Assembly (NCBI GenBank): GCA_018815765.1
Contig: JAHIWM010000225.1
Span: 1 to 38,767 of the forward strand
Direction of reading: 5' to 3'
From: Gammaproteobacteria bacterium
GTDB lineage: Bacteria > Pseudomonadota > Gammaproteobacteria > Enterobacterales > Alteromonadaceae
Length of the DNA stretch: 38,767 bases
Part shown: one piece after another, positions 7,519 through 16,142 of the stretch
Numbering within the stretch: the first letter of the stretch is position 1
Layout: every line of letters begins with the position of its first letter
The notes under the pieces: model-generated
What the model saw: only the letters and a program-made list of their open reading frames with translations
What the model was told of the DNA's origin: nothing
Databases searched by the model: none
Translations under genes and position numbers: made by a program

Positions 7519-7872
7519 CTACGAATATTTAAAAGCCAACGTAGAAGTATATTTGTGCTCTGGCCCCACCCCCTGTTCCTTACGGTACTTACATGAGGAA
7601 AGAGAATCCATCGCCGCTCTTTCAAAATAACCTTCAGGGCTAGAATCAATTACTTTCATATTTGAAGGATACCCGTCATCATCTAGGGTGAACTCGACAA
7701 CTGCCCAGCCTTCAATTTTCTTTATTATTGCTGATACAGGAAACTGAGGTGGCTTTTTACACCCATAAGCTGACACCTCATTTTCAAGCACTGGGGCGAC
7801 TCGTGCAGTAGTATCTGCTTTAGAAGAACAACCAGATAAAAATAACAAACCAATAATAGGTAAAACTCTCAT
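7519..7872 (-). CDS. Lipoprotein with TonB C-terminal domain
   Basis: The track ORF (to 8079) is too long. ATG 7872 gives MRVLPIIGLLFLSGCSSK, a clear lipobox signal (LSGC), with AAGGGA eight bases upstream; the earlier codons overlap the neighbouring gene. The 117-residue product has a TonB_C-type domain at ~45-112: PPQFPV, GWAVVEFTLDDDGYPSNMKVIDSSPEGYFERAAMDSL and KYRKE. TonB C-terminal domains normally contact TonB boxes of outer-membrane receptors, but this protein lacks the N-terminal TM anchor and Pro-rich linker of TonB and is lipid-anchored instead. It may be an envelope adaptor. The function is unknown. Confidence 0.75.
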   Translation of the reverse strand: MRVLPIIGLLFLSGCSSKADTTARVAPVLENEVSAYGCKKPPQFPVSAIIKKIEGWAVVEFTLDDDGYPSNMKVIDSSPEGYFERAAMDSLSSCKYRKEQGVGPEHKYTSTLAFKYS

Positions 7873-7957
7873 AAAATCCCTTATTAAATTAAAACCTGCC
7901 AGGGGCAAGACTTGCTCCCGTTGGCTCGTTATCTTCTGATTATGTAGCGCCAATTTA

Positions 7958-8347
7958 TTACAAAGTACCTTTTGTATACTGACCTTGCATAATCCCACAG
8001 CTGGATTCGATCCCTGCGGCTTCATCAGCCGAACGTTTATAGTAAAAAAATACAGTTTTTGCGGTGTTTGAATTATCACATTTCGCCTGAAACGGCACAG
8101 GACAGCTGGATAAATAAGTAATCTTGGCCGCTGGCCCGCCCATAGAGACTACTGCTTGTGACAGCCCTTCGCATTGGGCTTTAAAATCACCAGTCGCCAT
8201 ACCTGCATTTTGTATGCAGTCTTTAATATCCAGCTTTACCCCCATAAAATCCGCATTGGTTTCAAGCAAGCAGGCTTCATTAGCTAAGGCGTAATTGCCC
8301 GATAGCAAGAGTGCACAAACTGAGCTTATCAATAGACTTTTTGGCAT
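7958..8347 (-). CDS. Small exported cysteine-rich protein of unknown function
   Basis: The ATG at 8347 (MPKSLLISSVCALLLSGNYALA) is preferred over 8362 because GAGG lies six bases before it and the signal peptide is then of normal length, with cleavage likely after ALA. The mature part of ~107 residues has six cysteines (EACLL, KDCIQ, AQCEG, SSCPV, AKCDN, SSCGI), enough for three disulfides, which fits a periplasmic or secreted location. I do not recognise a family. It lies between two other exported-protein genes on the same strand but with a gap of 85 bases or more on each side, so co-transcription is uncertain. Confidence 0.65.
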   Translation of the reverse strand: MPKSLLISSVCALLLSGNYALANEACLLETNADFMGVKLDIKDCIQNAGMATGDFKAQCEGLSQAVVSMGGPAAKITYLSSCPVPFQAKCDNSNTAKTVFFYYKRSADEAAGIESSCGIMQGQYTKGTL

Positions 8348-8578
8348 AGTAAACCTCATCAATGGGAGTGTTGATTAGTGTTCTTTGCATATACCGCTTT
8401 GTGCAAGCCGACCTTCAGGAGCTTGCATTACCTGTGCCTAAAACACTACTGATTCAGCTTCTATGAATTTAAGGAAAAAAACCAGAAAATTTAACTGAAA
8501 ACAGCTCACTACAAATGAAAACCTCAAGGCGCGGCGCAACACTAGATCCGGTTTGTTCAACTTTACTTGCTAATATTG

Positions 8579-9055
8579 TCATGCCCTTTTTAATTCACTA
8601 TTGTCCTTGTATAGCTCTAAAAACGTACGGATTTCACTGATTCGTTGGCTCCGTTTCGAATCGTCCACCACTTGATTTCCCGAACACACATTGGTTGTGT
8701 ACGTGTCTAGGGTGTCATTCACTCGAGTACCAAATAGTAAAAGTTTTTGACCTTTTTGCGGAGAAAACGAACAATTACCAGCAAAGCTCATAAAAGTTGA
8801 TTTTCCCAACTGACTTGGCTGTTTTCCATATGCAAAATCGTTTTTTAAAACTTCCGAATTTTGAATATAAAAAATTATTGGACCGTAACATGCCTCTCCT
8901 ATTGTCTCTAAACAGACTTGTTTGCTCTCCAGAACTTGGCCAACAATAACAAAATCAGACGAAACAATTCTCTGGCCAATACTTAATTTACTGCAGCTAC
9001 AAGCCAGAGCATATGAACAATTGAACAACAAAACACATAGGAAAAATGTTCTCAT
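8579..9055 (-). CDS. Exported TIMP/NTR-like protein (tentative)
   Basis: The signal peptide MRTFFLCVLLFNCSYALA is followed at once by CSCSKLS, giving a mature protein that begins with Cys, as in tissue-inhibitor-of-metalloproteinase (TIMP)/netrin-like OB folds. Further pattern agreement: SSDFVIVGQV as the first strands, FAGNCSFSPQKGQKLLLFG with a Cys-Gly-rich turn in the middle, and a later Cys (TNVCSGNQ). Mature cysteines are paired in number. The length, 158 residues, fits one NTR-like domain. Bacterial members are of unknown role; a protease-inhibitor role would be a guess. The A+T-rich sequence differs from the metabolic genes around it, which suggests accessory origin. Confidence 0.6.
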   Translation of the reverse strand: MRTFFLCVLLFNCSYALACSCSKLSIGQRIVSSDFVIVGQVLESKQVCLETIGEACYGPIIFYIQNSEVLKNDFAYGKQPSQLGKSTFMSFAGNCSFSPQKGQKLLLFGTRVNDTLDTYTTNVCSGNQVVDDSKRSQRISEIRTFLELYKDNSELKRA

Positions 9056-9284
9056 AATTTATACCACCTTTTTCGACTCTGCCTCGTTCCTGCATAGTGC
9101 TTTGAGGACCGAGGGATGCAGGATTTGATGTTACATTGCGCTCCATCAGTCAAAAAAACACAGAAAATGAACTGACGAACTAAAGACATCCCCAAATCGA
9201 TAACAAGTAACTATCTGTCCACATCTTTAAATCGAGGTGCGGGAAGGCTTGCCCCCTTTGTTTCCAAGCTACGGAGCAATATTC

Positions 9285-9305
9285 AAAACCTGACCCTGAG
9301 GTTTT
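9285..9305 (-). terminator. Weak hairpin after the lipoprotein gene
   Basis: AAAACCT and AGGTTTT form a 7-bp stem with a 7-base loop directly after the stop codon of the minus-strand gene. The stem ends in T residues on the minus strand but no long T-run follows, so termination strength is uncertain. Confidence 0.35.
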
Positions 9306-9959
9306 TTAGGCATCGTTGCCTTCTATGACTATAAATGGTTTAGCGTCCCGCGCAGGACCATTTGGAGCAATAACAGGTCGATAACTAGTAAATTCTGATA
9401 ATTTGTAGGAAATGTCTAAAACTGATTCATTACTTAATTGCAGTGTTATTTGAAGGCTTTCGTCGCCATTTTTCGGCAGCGTAAGTATGCATGTGAATAC
9501 GCTACCAATATCGTCTTCTAGATTCTTTGAGATACTGCACCGTTCCTCTGGTGCATTTTTAACAAAGAGTTTAATGGGCGCAATTTTAAATGGTTTTAAC
9601 TCAGAGTAAGTTCTGAACCTAAAGTATAATTTTTGCTCCGACTTCTCAGAGTCCTTATTATCGCCTAATGGAATGACTGGCAACCCTAAAGGCCCGGCAG
9701 CAATTTCGTTATGGCTCACAAGCAATGGATAGATAACTAGAAAACCATTTTCGATTGGATATGAGTAAAGCGGAGGGTTGTAAACTCCACCACAGTGTTC
9801 GCCAAAAACACCCAAAGCAACTTGATTTTCTTCGCACCAATCATAAACGTAAGTTCTTTTAAATTTTGGAGAAGCATCAATCTCATAGTTGGTCGTTTTG
9901 CTTAGAGTTGAACATCCAGCGCAAAGTAACATGGTCAGCAGTATCACTAGTGATTTCAA
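9306..9959 (-). CDS. Lipoprotein of unknown function
   Basis: A TTG start at 9959 is chosen because AGAGGAAG lies eight bases upstream and because MKSLVILLTMLLCAGC then makes a complete lipoprotein signal (lipobox LCAGC). The first in-frame ATG would leave too short a hydrophobic stretch. The 217-residue product has no motif I can name. A cysteine pair (DWCEEN, EHCGGVYN) and another (EERCSIS, FTCILTL) could form disulfides. The alternating hydrophobic pattern suggests a beta-rich fold. Like its neighbour it is A+T-rich. It lies alone between two intergenic gaps of 250-274 bases. Confidence 0.65.
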   Translation of the reverse strand: MKSLVILLTMLLCAGCSTLSKTTNYEIDASPKFKRTYVYDWCEENQVALGVFGEHCGGVYNPPLYSYPIENGFLVIYPLLVSHNEIAAGPLGLPVIPLGDNKDSEKSEQKLYFRFRTYSELKPFKIAPIKLFVKNAPEERCSISKNLEDDIGSVFTCILTLPKNGDESLQITLQLSNESVLDISYKLSEFTSYRPVIAPNGPARDAKPFIVIEGNDA

Positions 9960-10177
9960 TTTTAAAACTTCCTCTAGATGCCTAACAATCCATTGTCAAA
10001 AACAGTCTGCCTTTAAGTCGAACATCTTTCTGACTTTTTTATCATATTTACCAACACCAAACTAACGCTGATGTACCTCTATTTCAACAGTTTTATATGA
10101 AATCACTAAAATTATGACCGACAAAATCTATACGAGCAGTAAGCTTGTTTTGATAGTGAATTTCAGTTTCTAAACCA

Positions 10178-10203
10178 TAAAAAAACCCGACCAAAGCCGG
10201 GTT
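10178..10203 (-). terminator. Intrinsic terminator of the zwf-pgl-edd-glk-eda operon
   Basis: On the minus strand AACCCG-GCTTTGGT-CGGGTT is followed by a run of T residues (plus-strand A-run 10178-10185). It lies 31 bases after the eda stop and ends the operon. Confidence 0.8.
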
Positions 10204-10233
10204 CTTTACATCAAGTAAAACTCCACAAAAGCA

Positions 10234-10890
10234 TTACTTCTGCACTGTCTTCGCTTCTTCCACAGCGGCTAAACACAGCTCTGTGATTTTATGCCATTCT
10301 TTGTTTTTAATGGCTTCGTCCGGCACTATCCAGCTGCCGCCTACGCAACGTACGTTAGGTAAAGCTAAGTATTCTTTGAAGTTTTTCTCGTTAATGCCGC
10401 CTGTTGGGCAGAAACGTATATCAGAGAATGGGCCGTGAATTGATTTTAAGGTTTTTACGCCGCCCGCTGCTTCTGCCGGGAAAAACTTAAAGTGGGTGTA
10501 GCCTACTGCTGTGCCTTCCATCAGTTCAGAAATACTGGCGATACCAGGGATCAGCGGGATAGCGCTGTCTTTACCTGCTTGCAGCAGTTCGCGGGTAGAA
10601 CCCGGGCTAATCGCAAAACGTGCGCCAGCTGCTATCACTTCTTCCAGCTGTTTAGCTGTAGTGACAGTACCAGCACCTACTATGGCGTCAGGCACTTCAG
10701 TGGCCAATAAACGAATCGCATCCAGAGCCACAGGAGTACGTAAAGTCACTTCCAGTACTTTAATGCCGCCAGCCACTAAGGCTTTCGCCATAGGAACAGC
10801 GTCAGCTAAATCTTTGATCACAATGACGGGCACCACAGGGCCTTGTGCGAACAAAACGTCAGGTTGTAGTTGCCAATTTTCAAATGCCAT
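10234..10890 (-). CDS. eda: KDPG/KHG aldolase (2-dehydro-3-deoxy-phosphogluconate aldolase)
   Basis: This class I aldolase splits KDPG into pyruvate and glyceraldehyde-3-phosphate, the last Entner-Doudoroff step, in the cytosol. At 218 residues it has normal length. Schiff-base lysine K135 lies in [13 protein letters not shown]; the general-base glutamate E47 is in KVLEVTLRT; the phosphate-binding parts are VGAGTV, ISPGST and CPTGGI. It is the last gene of the operon, four bases after the glk stop, and is followed by a strong terminator. No separate promoter is evident, so it depends on the zwf promoter and HexR. Confidence 0.97.
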   Translation of the reverse strand: MAFENWQLQPDVLFAQGPVVPVIVIKDLADAVPMAKALVAGGIKVLEVTLRTPVALDAIRLLATEVPDAIVGAGTVTTAKQLEEVIAAGARFAISPGSTRELLQAGKDSAIPLIPGIASISELMEGTAVGYTHFKFFPAEAAGGVKTLKSIHGPFSDIRFCPTGGINEKNFKEYLALPNVRCVGGSWIVPDEAIKNKEWHKITELCLAAVEEAKTVQK

Positions 10891-10894
10891 AGTG

Positions 10895-11863
10895 TTAACT
10901 CGCCATATGTTGTTTTAAGTAGACTGCACAGCCAGTTAAACCTGGTTGCTCTGCAGTGACGACAAAAGTTGCAATACGGCGGTTGAAGTCTTTAAACCGG
11001 CCTTTTGCTTCAAATCGGGTTCTGAATTCGCTTTGATTAATCAGCGACAGTAATTTTGGCGTAATACCACCAGCGACAAAAACGCCGCCAAAAGTGCTTA
11101 ACGTCAGGGCTAAATCGCCAGCTAAACCACCTAAACTGGCAAAAAACTGCTCGATAACGGCTTTGCATAAAACACAGCTGCCATCTAAAGCTCTGCCGGC
11201 AATCTGGGCTGCGTTTAATGGCTCAACCACTTTGTTGTTAAACGCAGCAATGGCCAAATACAAATCTTCTAAGCCCGGGCCTGATAACAAACGTTCAGGG
11301 CTGACATGACCGTATTTATTCGCCAGAAAACGTTGAATAAACCATTCCTGTTCGGTTTGAGCAGTAAAGTCAACATGACCGCCCTCGCCTGGTAATGGCA
11401 AATAACCTAAGGCGGTAGGAATTAAATGCGCTACGCCTAAACCAGTACCGGCGCCTAACACCGCCATAGGTTTAAATTGATCGGCATGACCTTCACCAAT
11501 TTGTACCAGCTCGGTTTGTTTTAGCGCAGGTAAGCTCATGGCTACAGCGGTAAAGTCGTTCAGCACGATAAACTCAGCTAAATCCAAATCGGCTTTCATA
11601 CCACTGACAGAGAACTGCCAATGGAAGTTGGTCATTTTTACAAAATCGCCGGTCACAGGACAAGCAATGGCCAAAGCCACATGACGGATAGCGGTCAACC
11701 CCTGCTCGACACGGTAAAACTGCAGCGCATCGGCCAAAGTATCAAAATCAGCGCATGGGTACACAGCCACTTTATCTAAATGCAGGCTGTCTAAATCAAC
11801 ACGGCTAAAACGTGCGTTAGTGCCGCCAATATCAGCAACAATAGCGAACTGAATATCAGCCAT
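10895..11863 (-). CDS. glk: Glucokinase
   Basis: ATP-dependent glucokinase of the bacterial Glk type, forming glucose-6-phosphate for zwf. The ATG at 11863 ([19 protein letters not shown]) is used and not the track start at 11911, since GAGGAG lies just before it and the extra N-terminus is edd sequence in another frame. The length is 322 residues, as in E. coli. Motifs: phosphate-1 DIGGTNARF, catalytic Asp in [20 protein letters not shown], and the glucose-site EGGHVDF. The start overlaps the end of edd by eight bases, which implies translational coupling. Placement inside the ED operon, as in Shewanella, ties glucose phosphorylation to the pathway. Confidence 0.96.
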   Translation of the reverse strand: MADIQFAIVADIGGTNARFSRVDLDSLHLDKVAVYPCADFDTLADALQFYRVEQGLTAIRHVALAIACPVTGDFVKMTNFHWQFSVSGMKADLDLAEFIVLNDFTAVAMSLPALKQTELVQIGEGHADQFKPMAVLGAGTGLGVAHLIPTALGYLPLPGEGGHVDFTAQTEQEWFIQRFLANKYGHVSPERLLSGPGLEDLYLAIAAFNNKVVEPLNAAQIAGRALDGSCVLCKAVIEQFFASLGGLAGDLALTLSTFGGVFVAGGITPKLLSLINQSEFRTRFEAKGRFKDFNRRIATFVVTAEQPGLTGCAVYLKQHMAS

Positions 11864-13688
11864 GGTACTGCTCCTCTGTGTTGAACAGACTGCAGGCACC
11901 TTGTTCAGCACCAGAGATCACAGTACGCATACCACCAAACATTTCACGGCCCATACCCCAGTGACTGTCGGTCATATCGCGGGTGGCTACTTCACGTTTC
12001 GCCAGTTCTTCATCAGAAACCATCACTTTCAATACACCGTTAATACCATCGACCAGCATCATATCGCCGGTCTGAATCTTGGCGATCACACCACCGTCAA
12101 CCGCTTCTGGGGTGACGTGGATAGCTGCTGGCACCTTACCTGAAGCACCAGACATACGACCGTCTGTCACTAAAGCCACATGGAAACCACGGTCTTGCAA
12201 TACACCCAAAGGCGGCGTCAGTTTATGCAGCTCTGGCATACCACAGGCGCGCGGGCCCTGGAAACGCACTACCACTACACAATCTTTATTCAAATCACCG
12301 GCTTTAAAAGCGGCATCTAATTCGTGCTGGCTAGAGAACACAACGGCTGGCGCCTGTACGACTTCAGTACCTTCACGCAATGCTGAGGTTTTAATCACAC
12401 CACGGCCAACGTTGCCAGATAACACCTGCAAACCACCGTGATCTTTAAACGGTTTGGCCGCATCAGCCAATACTGTTAAATCAGACGACTCAGTCGGGCC
12501 ATCTACCCACACCAATTTGCCATCCTGAATAACAGGAGTTTGGGTATAACGGCGTAAGCCAGGACCAGCTACTGTATTTACATCTTCATGCAGCAAGCCG
12601 TTGTCTAATAAAGTACGGATTAAATACGCCATACCACCAGCCTGTTGGAAGTGGTTAATATCGGCCTGGCCGTTAGGGTAAATCTTGGTCACTAAAGGAG
12701 TGGCATGCGAAAGCTCTGCAAAGTCATCCCAGTTCACAATAAAACCAGCAGAACGGGCTACAGCTATTAAGTGCATGGTGTGGTTGGTAGAACCACCAGT
12801 CGCCAGTAAACCAACAATACCGTTCACTACAGCTTTTACATCAACGATCTGTGCGATAGGTAGATAGTCAGTGCCTAAGTCAGTTAAACGAGTGACCTGA
12901 CGGGCAGCCGCTTTGGTTAATTCATCACGCAGCGCTGTGCCTGGATTCACAAAAGAAGAACCTGGCAAATGTAAGCCCATGACTTCAACCACAAGCTGGT
13001 TCGAGTTTGCTGTGCCGTAGAAAGTACAAGTACCAGCACTGTGGTACGACGCAGATTCAGAATCTAATAATTCGTCATGGCCTACTTTGCCTTCAGCATA
13101 CAGTTGACGAACACGGGCTTTTTCTTTGTTTGGAATACCGGATGGCATTGGGCCTGCTGGCACAAATACAAAAGGCAGATGACCAAAACTTAAAGCAGCC
13201 ATCAATAAACCCGGTACTATCTTGTCACAAATACCCAGCATCATGCCGCCGTCAAACATATTGTGCGACAGACCAACAGCTGCTGACATGGCGATAATGT
13301 CACGGCTTAATAAACTCAATTCCATGCCTGGTTGACCCTGAGTCACACCATCACACATGGCCGGCACACCACCAGCAAACTGAGCCACACTGCCCACTTC
13401 AGCTACAGCGGCTTTAATAATTGCCGGATAAGCTTCATAAGGCTGATGCGCAGAAAGCATATCGTTATAAGAAGAAATAATGCCGATGTTCGCTTTAGTT
13501 AAGCTGCGTAAATCAGTTTTTTCCTGAGTAGAACAAGCTGCAAAACCATGAGCCAGATTGCCACAGGCCAAAGCTCCGCGGTGCGGCCCCTTGGCACGGG
13601 CCTGTTCCATCCGCTGCAGATAAAGCGCACGGCTTTTTTCACTGCGTGCCGCTATTCTGTCTGTGACCTGTTGTATAACCGGATTCAT
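11856..13688 (-). CDS. edd: Phosphogluconate dehydratase
   Basis: Edd removes water from 6-phosphogluconate to give KDPG, the first committed Entner-Doudoroff step. The 610 residues match the ~600 of the family. It belongs to the IlvD/Edd superfamily: [22 protein letters not shown] is the N-terminal signature, and [17 protein letters not shown] the second. Cysteines in ACGNLA, MCDGV and GICDK are placed as [4Fe-4S] ligands. It lies 19 bases after pgl in the operon and overlaps glk at its 3' end. As a 4Fe-4S enzyme it should be oxygen-sensitive like its homologues (family knowledge). Confidence 0.97.
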   Translation of the reverse strand: MNPVIQQVTDRIAARSEKSRALYLQRMEQARAKGPHRGALACGNLAHGFAACSTQEKTDLRSLTKANIGIISSYNDMLSAHQPYEAYPAIIKAAVAEVGSVAQFAGGVPAMCDGVTQGQPGMELSLLSRDIIAMSAAVGLSHNMFDGGMMLGICDKIVPGLLMAALSFGHLPFVFVPAGPMPSGIPNKEKARVRQLYAEGKVGHDELLDSESASYHSAGTCTFYGTANSNQLVVEVMGLHLPGSSFVNPGTALRDELTKAAARQVTRLTDLGTDYLPIAQIVDVKAVVNGIVGLLATGGSTNHTMHLIAVARSAGFIVNWDDFAELSHATPLVTKIYPNGQADINHFQQAGGMAYLIRTLLDNGLLHEDVNTVAGPGLRRYTQTPVIQDGKLVWVDGPTESSDLTVLADAAKPFKDHGGLQVLSGNVGRGVIKTSALREGTEVVQAPAVVFSSQHELDAAFKAGDLNKDCVVVVRFQGPRACGMPELHKLTPPLGVLQDRGFHVALVTDGRMSGASGKVPAAIHVTPEAVDGGVIAKIQTGDMMLVDGINGVLKVMVSDEELAKREVATRDMTDSHWGMGREMFGGMRTVISGAEQGACSLFNTEEQYHG

Positions 13689-13707
13689 GTTAACCTCGTC
13701 TTGTCGA

Positions 13708-14403
13708 TTAGTTAGCTGTGAACATCACATGCACAGGGACCTGCTGCTGTTGCAAAAAAGCCCGTACAGGCATTTGCAAAGGGTCCTGACCTGCCATGGC
13801 CTGTTCCAGAACGGTTAGCTTCTTGGGGCCAACCAAATGTAAATAAATCACAGCGCTATTGAGTAAACGTGTTTTGCTTAAACTCAAACGCTGGTAAGGC
13901 GCAGTAGCTGGAGTTACTGCCAAAGCAACTGGTGCATCGGCAGCTAAACCCGCTTGAATTTCTTTACTGCATGGAAATAAAGACGCCGTATGACCATCTT
14001 CACCCATGCCTAAAATCAGCACATCAAATAGGGGCAGTTCAGCGACACGAGCAGCTACTGTGGCAGCGCCTTTATAGGCGTCGTCTGGTGATGCACTGTC
14101 AAATAAACTGATAAAACGTGCTGTAGCCGCTTTGCCTTGCAACAAGTTGGCCTTCACCAAACCTTCATTGCTGTCGGCATGAGTCTCTGGCAACCAGCGA
14201 TCATCCGCCAAGGTGATAGTCACGCGTGACCAATCCAAGTCAGTTTCTGACAGAGTTTTAAATAAAGGCAAAGGGGTTTTACCACCAGACACCACTAAAG
14301 TAGCAGCGCCCTTTTCTGCGATAGCAGTAGCCAAACGACTGCTGATTTCACTGGCAAATTGCTGGTTTAATGCGGCACTTGAATCAAAAGTATGAAGCTG
14401 CAT
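13708..14403 (-). CDS. pgl: 6-phosphogluconolactonase (DevB type)
   Basis: Hydrolyses 6-phosphogluconolactone made by Zwf to 6-phosphogluconate. The length is 231 residues. The typical NagB/DevB-fold motifs are [22 protein letters not shown] and the active-site loop [14 protein letters not shown]. The start MQLHTFDSS lies two bases after the zwf stop, so the two genes are translated together, in pathway order. There are no odd features. Confidence 0.95.
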   Translation of the reverse strand: MQLHTFDSSAALNQQFASEISSRLATAIAEKGAATLVVSGGKTPLPLFKTLSETDLDWSRVTITLADDRWLPETHADSNEGLVKANLLQGKAATARFISLFDSASPDDAYKGAATVAARVAELPLFDVLILGMGEDGHTASLFPCSKEIQAGLAADAPVALAVTPATAPYQRLSLSKTRLLNSAVIYLHLVGPKKLTVLEQAMAGQDPLQMPVRAFLQQQQVPVHVMFTAN

Positions 14404-14405
14404 TG

Positions 14406-15878
14406 TTATTCGTCCCAGTTTCTGTCTTCACGCGCCAATAACGAAATGGCGGAGACAGGGCCCCAGGTACCAGCCTGATAAGGTTTTGGTGGCTCGTTCG
14501 TGACTTTCCATGCATCCAGAATACCGTCGACCCATTTCCAGGCTTGTTCAACTTCATCACGACGCACAAACAGATACTGATTGCCTAACATGGCTTCAAG
14601 TAATAAACGCTCATAGGCGTCAGCGATACGCTGCGACTTAAAGGTTTCGTCGAAACTTAAGTCCAGTTTGGTTTGTTGCAGCTGCATGGTTTCGCCCAGA
14701 CCAGGAATTTTGTTCATGATCTGAATTTCTACGCCTTCGTCTGGTTGCAAACGGATGATCAGCTTGTTGGCTGGTAACTGTTTATAGGTTTCAAAGAAAA
14801 TATTGTGTGGCTGTGGCTTAAAGCAAATGACTAATTCGCTCATTTTTTTCGGCATACGTTTGCCCGTTCTTAAATAGAACGGCACGCCGGCCCAACGCCA
14901 GTTGTCGATATCGACTTTAATAGCAACAAAAGTTTCGGTTTTGCTGTTTGGACGCGCATCTTCTTCATCCAGGTAACCAGGCACCGGAGTACCAGCGACG
15001 TAACCGCCCGCGTATTGACCCCGTACAGTTTTTTCCTGCACGTTCGATACATTAATAGGACGCAGCGCTTTTAATACTTTTAACTTTTCATCACGAATAC
15101 TGTCGGCATCCAGACGAGCTGGTGGTTCCATCGCAATCAGCGACAACACCTGTAATAAGTGGTTCTGTACCATGTCACGCATTTGACCAGCGTCATCGTA
15201 GTAACCCCAGCGCCCTTCTACGCCCACTTCTTCGGCCACAGTAATTTGCACATGGTCAATGGCATTGTGATCCCAGTTAGCAGCAAAAATGGAGTTGGCG
15301 AAACGCAAAGCTAACAGGTTCAGTACTGTCTCTTTACCTAAGTAGTGGTCGATACGGTAGATTTGGCACTCACCAAAGTACCTGGCGACTTCATCGTTGA
15401 TCACTTTAGAAGAGGCTAAATCGTGACCAATAGGTTTTTCCAGTACCACACGGGCCGGCTCAGCCGACAAACCCGCGATAGACAATCCTTTACAGATATT
15501 GCCAAACAAAGAAGGAGCAGTAGCGAAGTAGCTGACCGGAATACGTTTTTTCGGATCAGTCACGTTCTTTAAAGCTTTGTAAGCATCTTCTTTCGTTAAA
15601 TCCACCTGAACATATTGCAGTTTGGCTTTTAAGCGCGCTAATACTTCAGCATCCAGCGGCTCTTTAATAAATTTTTGTAAGTTGGTTTCAACCACCTCTT
15701 TATAGCCATCCAATGTCAATTCGTCACGGGCAACGCCAATGACCTGGCTGTCGGAATGCAACAGACCGGATTTTTCCAATTGATATAAGGCTGGCAATAG
15801 TTTGCGGCGAGCAAGGTCGCCCTTGGTACCAAAGAGAATCAGATCACAGGCTTTGTTTTGTGGTGCTGTTGTTGTCAT
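14406..15878 (-). CDS. zwf: Glucose-6-phosphate 1-dehydrogenase
   Basis: First gene of the ED operon; oxidises glucose-6-phosphate to the lactone with NAD(P)+. At 490 residues it has the usual length. The N-terminal Rossmann motif is ILFGTKGDLARRKLLPALYQLE, with GTKGDLA in place of the common GASGDLA, as in E. coli (GAKGDLA). The substrate-site signature is RIDHYLGKETVLN, and EKPIGHD binds the sugar phosphate. Two HexR-like palindromes flank a good minus-strand promoter upstream, so expression should respond to KDPG. hexR is read divergently across a 264-base gap. Confidence 0.97.
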   Translation of the reverse strand: MTTTAPQNKACDLILFGTKGDLARRKLLPALYQLEKSGLLHSDSQVIGVARDELTLDGYKEVVETNLQKFIKEPLDAEVLARLKAKLQYVQVDLTKEDAYKALKNVTDPKKRIPVSYFATAPSLFGNICKGLSIAGLSAEPARVVLEKPIGHDLASSKVINDEVARYFGECQIYRIDHYLGKETVLNLLALRFANSIFAANWDHNAIDHVQITVAEEVGVEGRWGYYDDAGQMRDMVQNHLLQVLSLIAMEPPARLDADSIRDEKLKVLKALRPINVSNVQEKTVRGQYAGGYVAGTPVPGYLDEEDARPNSKTETFVAIKVDIDNWRWAGVPFYLRTGKRMPKKMSELVICFKPQPHNIFFETYKQLPANKLIIRLQPDEGVEIQIMNKIPGLGETMQLQQTKLDLSFDETFKSQRIADAYERLLLEAMLGNQYLFVRRDEVEQAWKWVDGILDAWKVTNEPPKPYQAGTWGPVSAISLLAREDRNWDE

Positions 15879-15896
15879 GAATGACCCTTGATTAGA

Positions 15897-15908
15897 TGTA
15901 ATTTTACA
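15897..15908. promoter_or_regulatory. Downstream HexR-like half of the zwf control region
   Basis: TGTAATTTTACA is a dyad of 12 bases with the same TGTAA...TTACA arms as HexR sites but a shorter centre than the 15-base form. It lies between the predicted zwf start point and the ATG, about 65 bases (centre to centre) from the stronger site at 15960-15974. Confidence 0.45.
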
Positions 15909-15920
15909 ACACTTGACCGC

Positions 15921-15949
15921 ATACTAGCCGAGCAAAAGCCAGATGTAAA
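15921..15949 (-). promoter_or_regulatory. Predicted sigma70 promoter of zwf
   Basis: On the minus strand the sequence reads TTTACA, 17 bases, TAGTAT, close to the sigma70 consensus. A start about 35 bases above the zwf ATG is expected. The promoter lies between two HexR-like palindromes. Confidence 0.6.
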
Positions 15950-15959
15950 CCAGATAAGT

Positions 15960-15974
15960 TGTAATTAAATTACA
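15960..15974. promoter_or_regulatory. HexR-binding site upstream of zwf
   Basis: TGTAATTAAATTACA is a 15-base palindrome apart from its centre and matches the known HexR motif (TGTAAT-N3-ATTACA). It sits ten bases upstream of the zwf -35 box, in the zwf-hexR gap. Confidence 0.8.
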
Positions 15975-16142
15975 GAGACGCTAAAGTTTTGACTATTCTC
16001 ATATATTAAGGCAGCCTAGGCAATGAATCAGCTGCTTTGTCGTAACTTTATCACTATTTTGCAGTGGCACCAGGTTGTATAACAAAGCGAGTTACAACAT
16101 TTTGCACTGTGTTGTTCAGTGTTTCTCAGTCAGGACTATCCG

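Noticed and set aside
7450-7630. Open plus-strand frame downstream of kdpE (FDTLFGVKLDGMLDRK...)
   Set aside because: No start or family recognised; most of it is antisense to the TonB-C gene.
7873-8079. Long N-terminus of the TonB-C lipoprotein ORF
   Set aside because: It overlaps the next gene, while ATG 7872 gives a proper lipoprotein signal and ribosome site.
10511-10918. 135-residue plus-strand ORF opposite eda, and similar long shadows opposite edd, zwf, tnpA and glgP
   Set aside because: Low-complexity Ser/Ala/Thr-rich translations in frames antisense to well-identified genes, without ribosome sites.
16074-16098. GTTGTA...TACAAC dyad before hexR as a HexR site
   Set aside because: The arms are 13 bases apart and do not fit the 15-base HexR motif; it may belong to the hexR promoter but I cannot show it.
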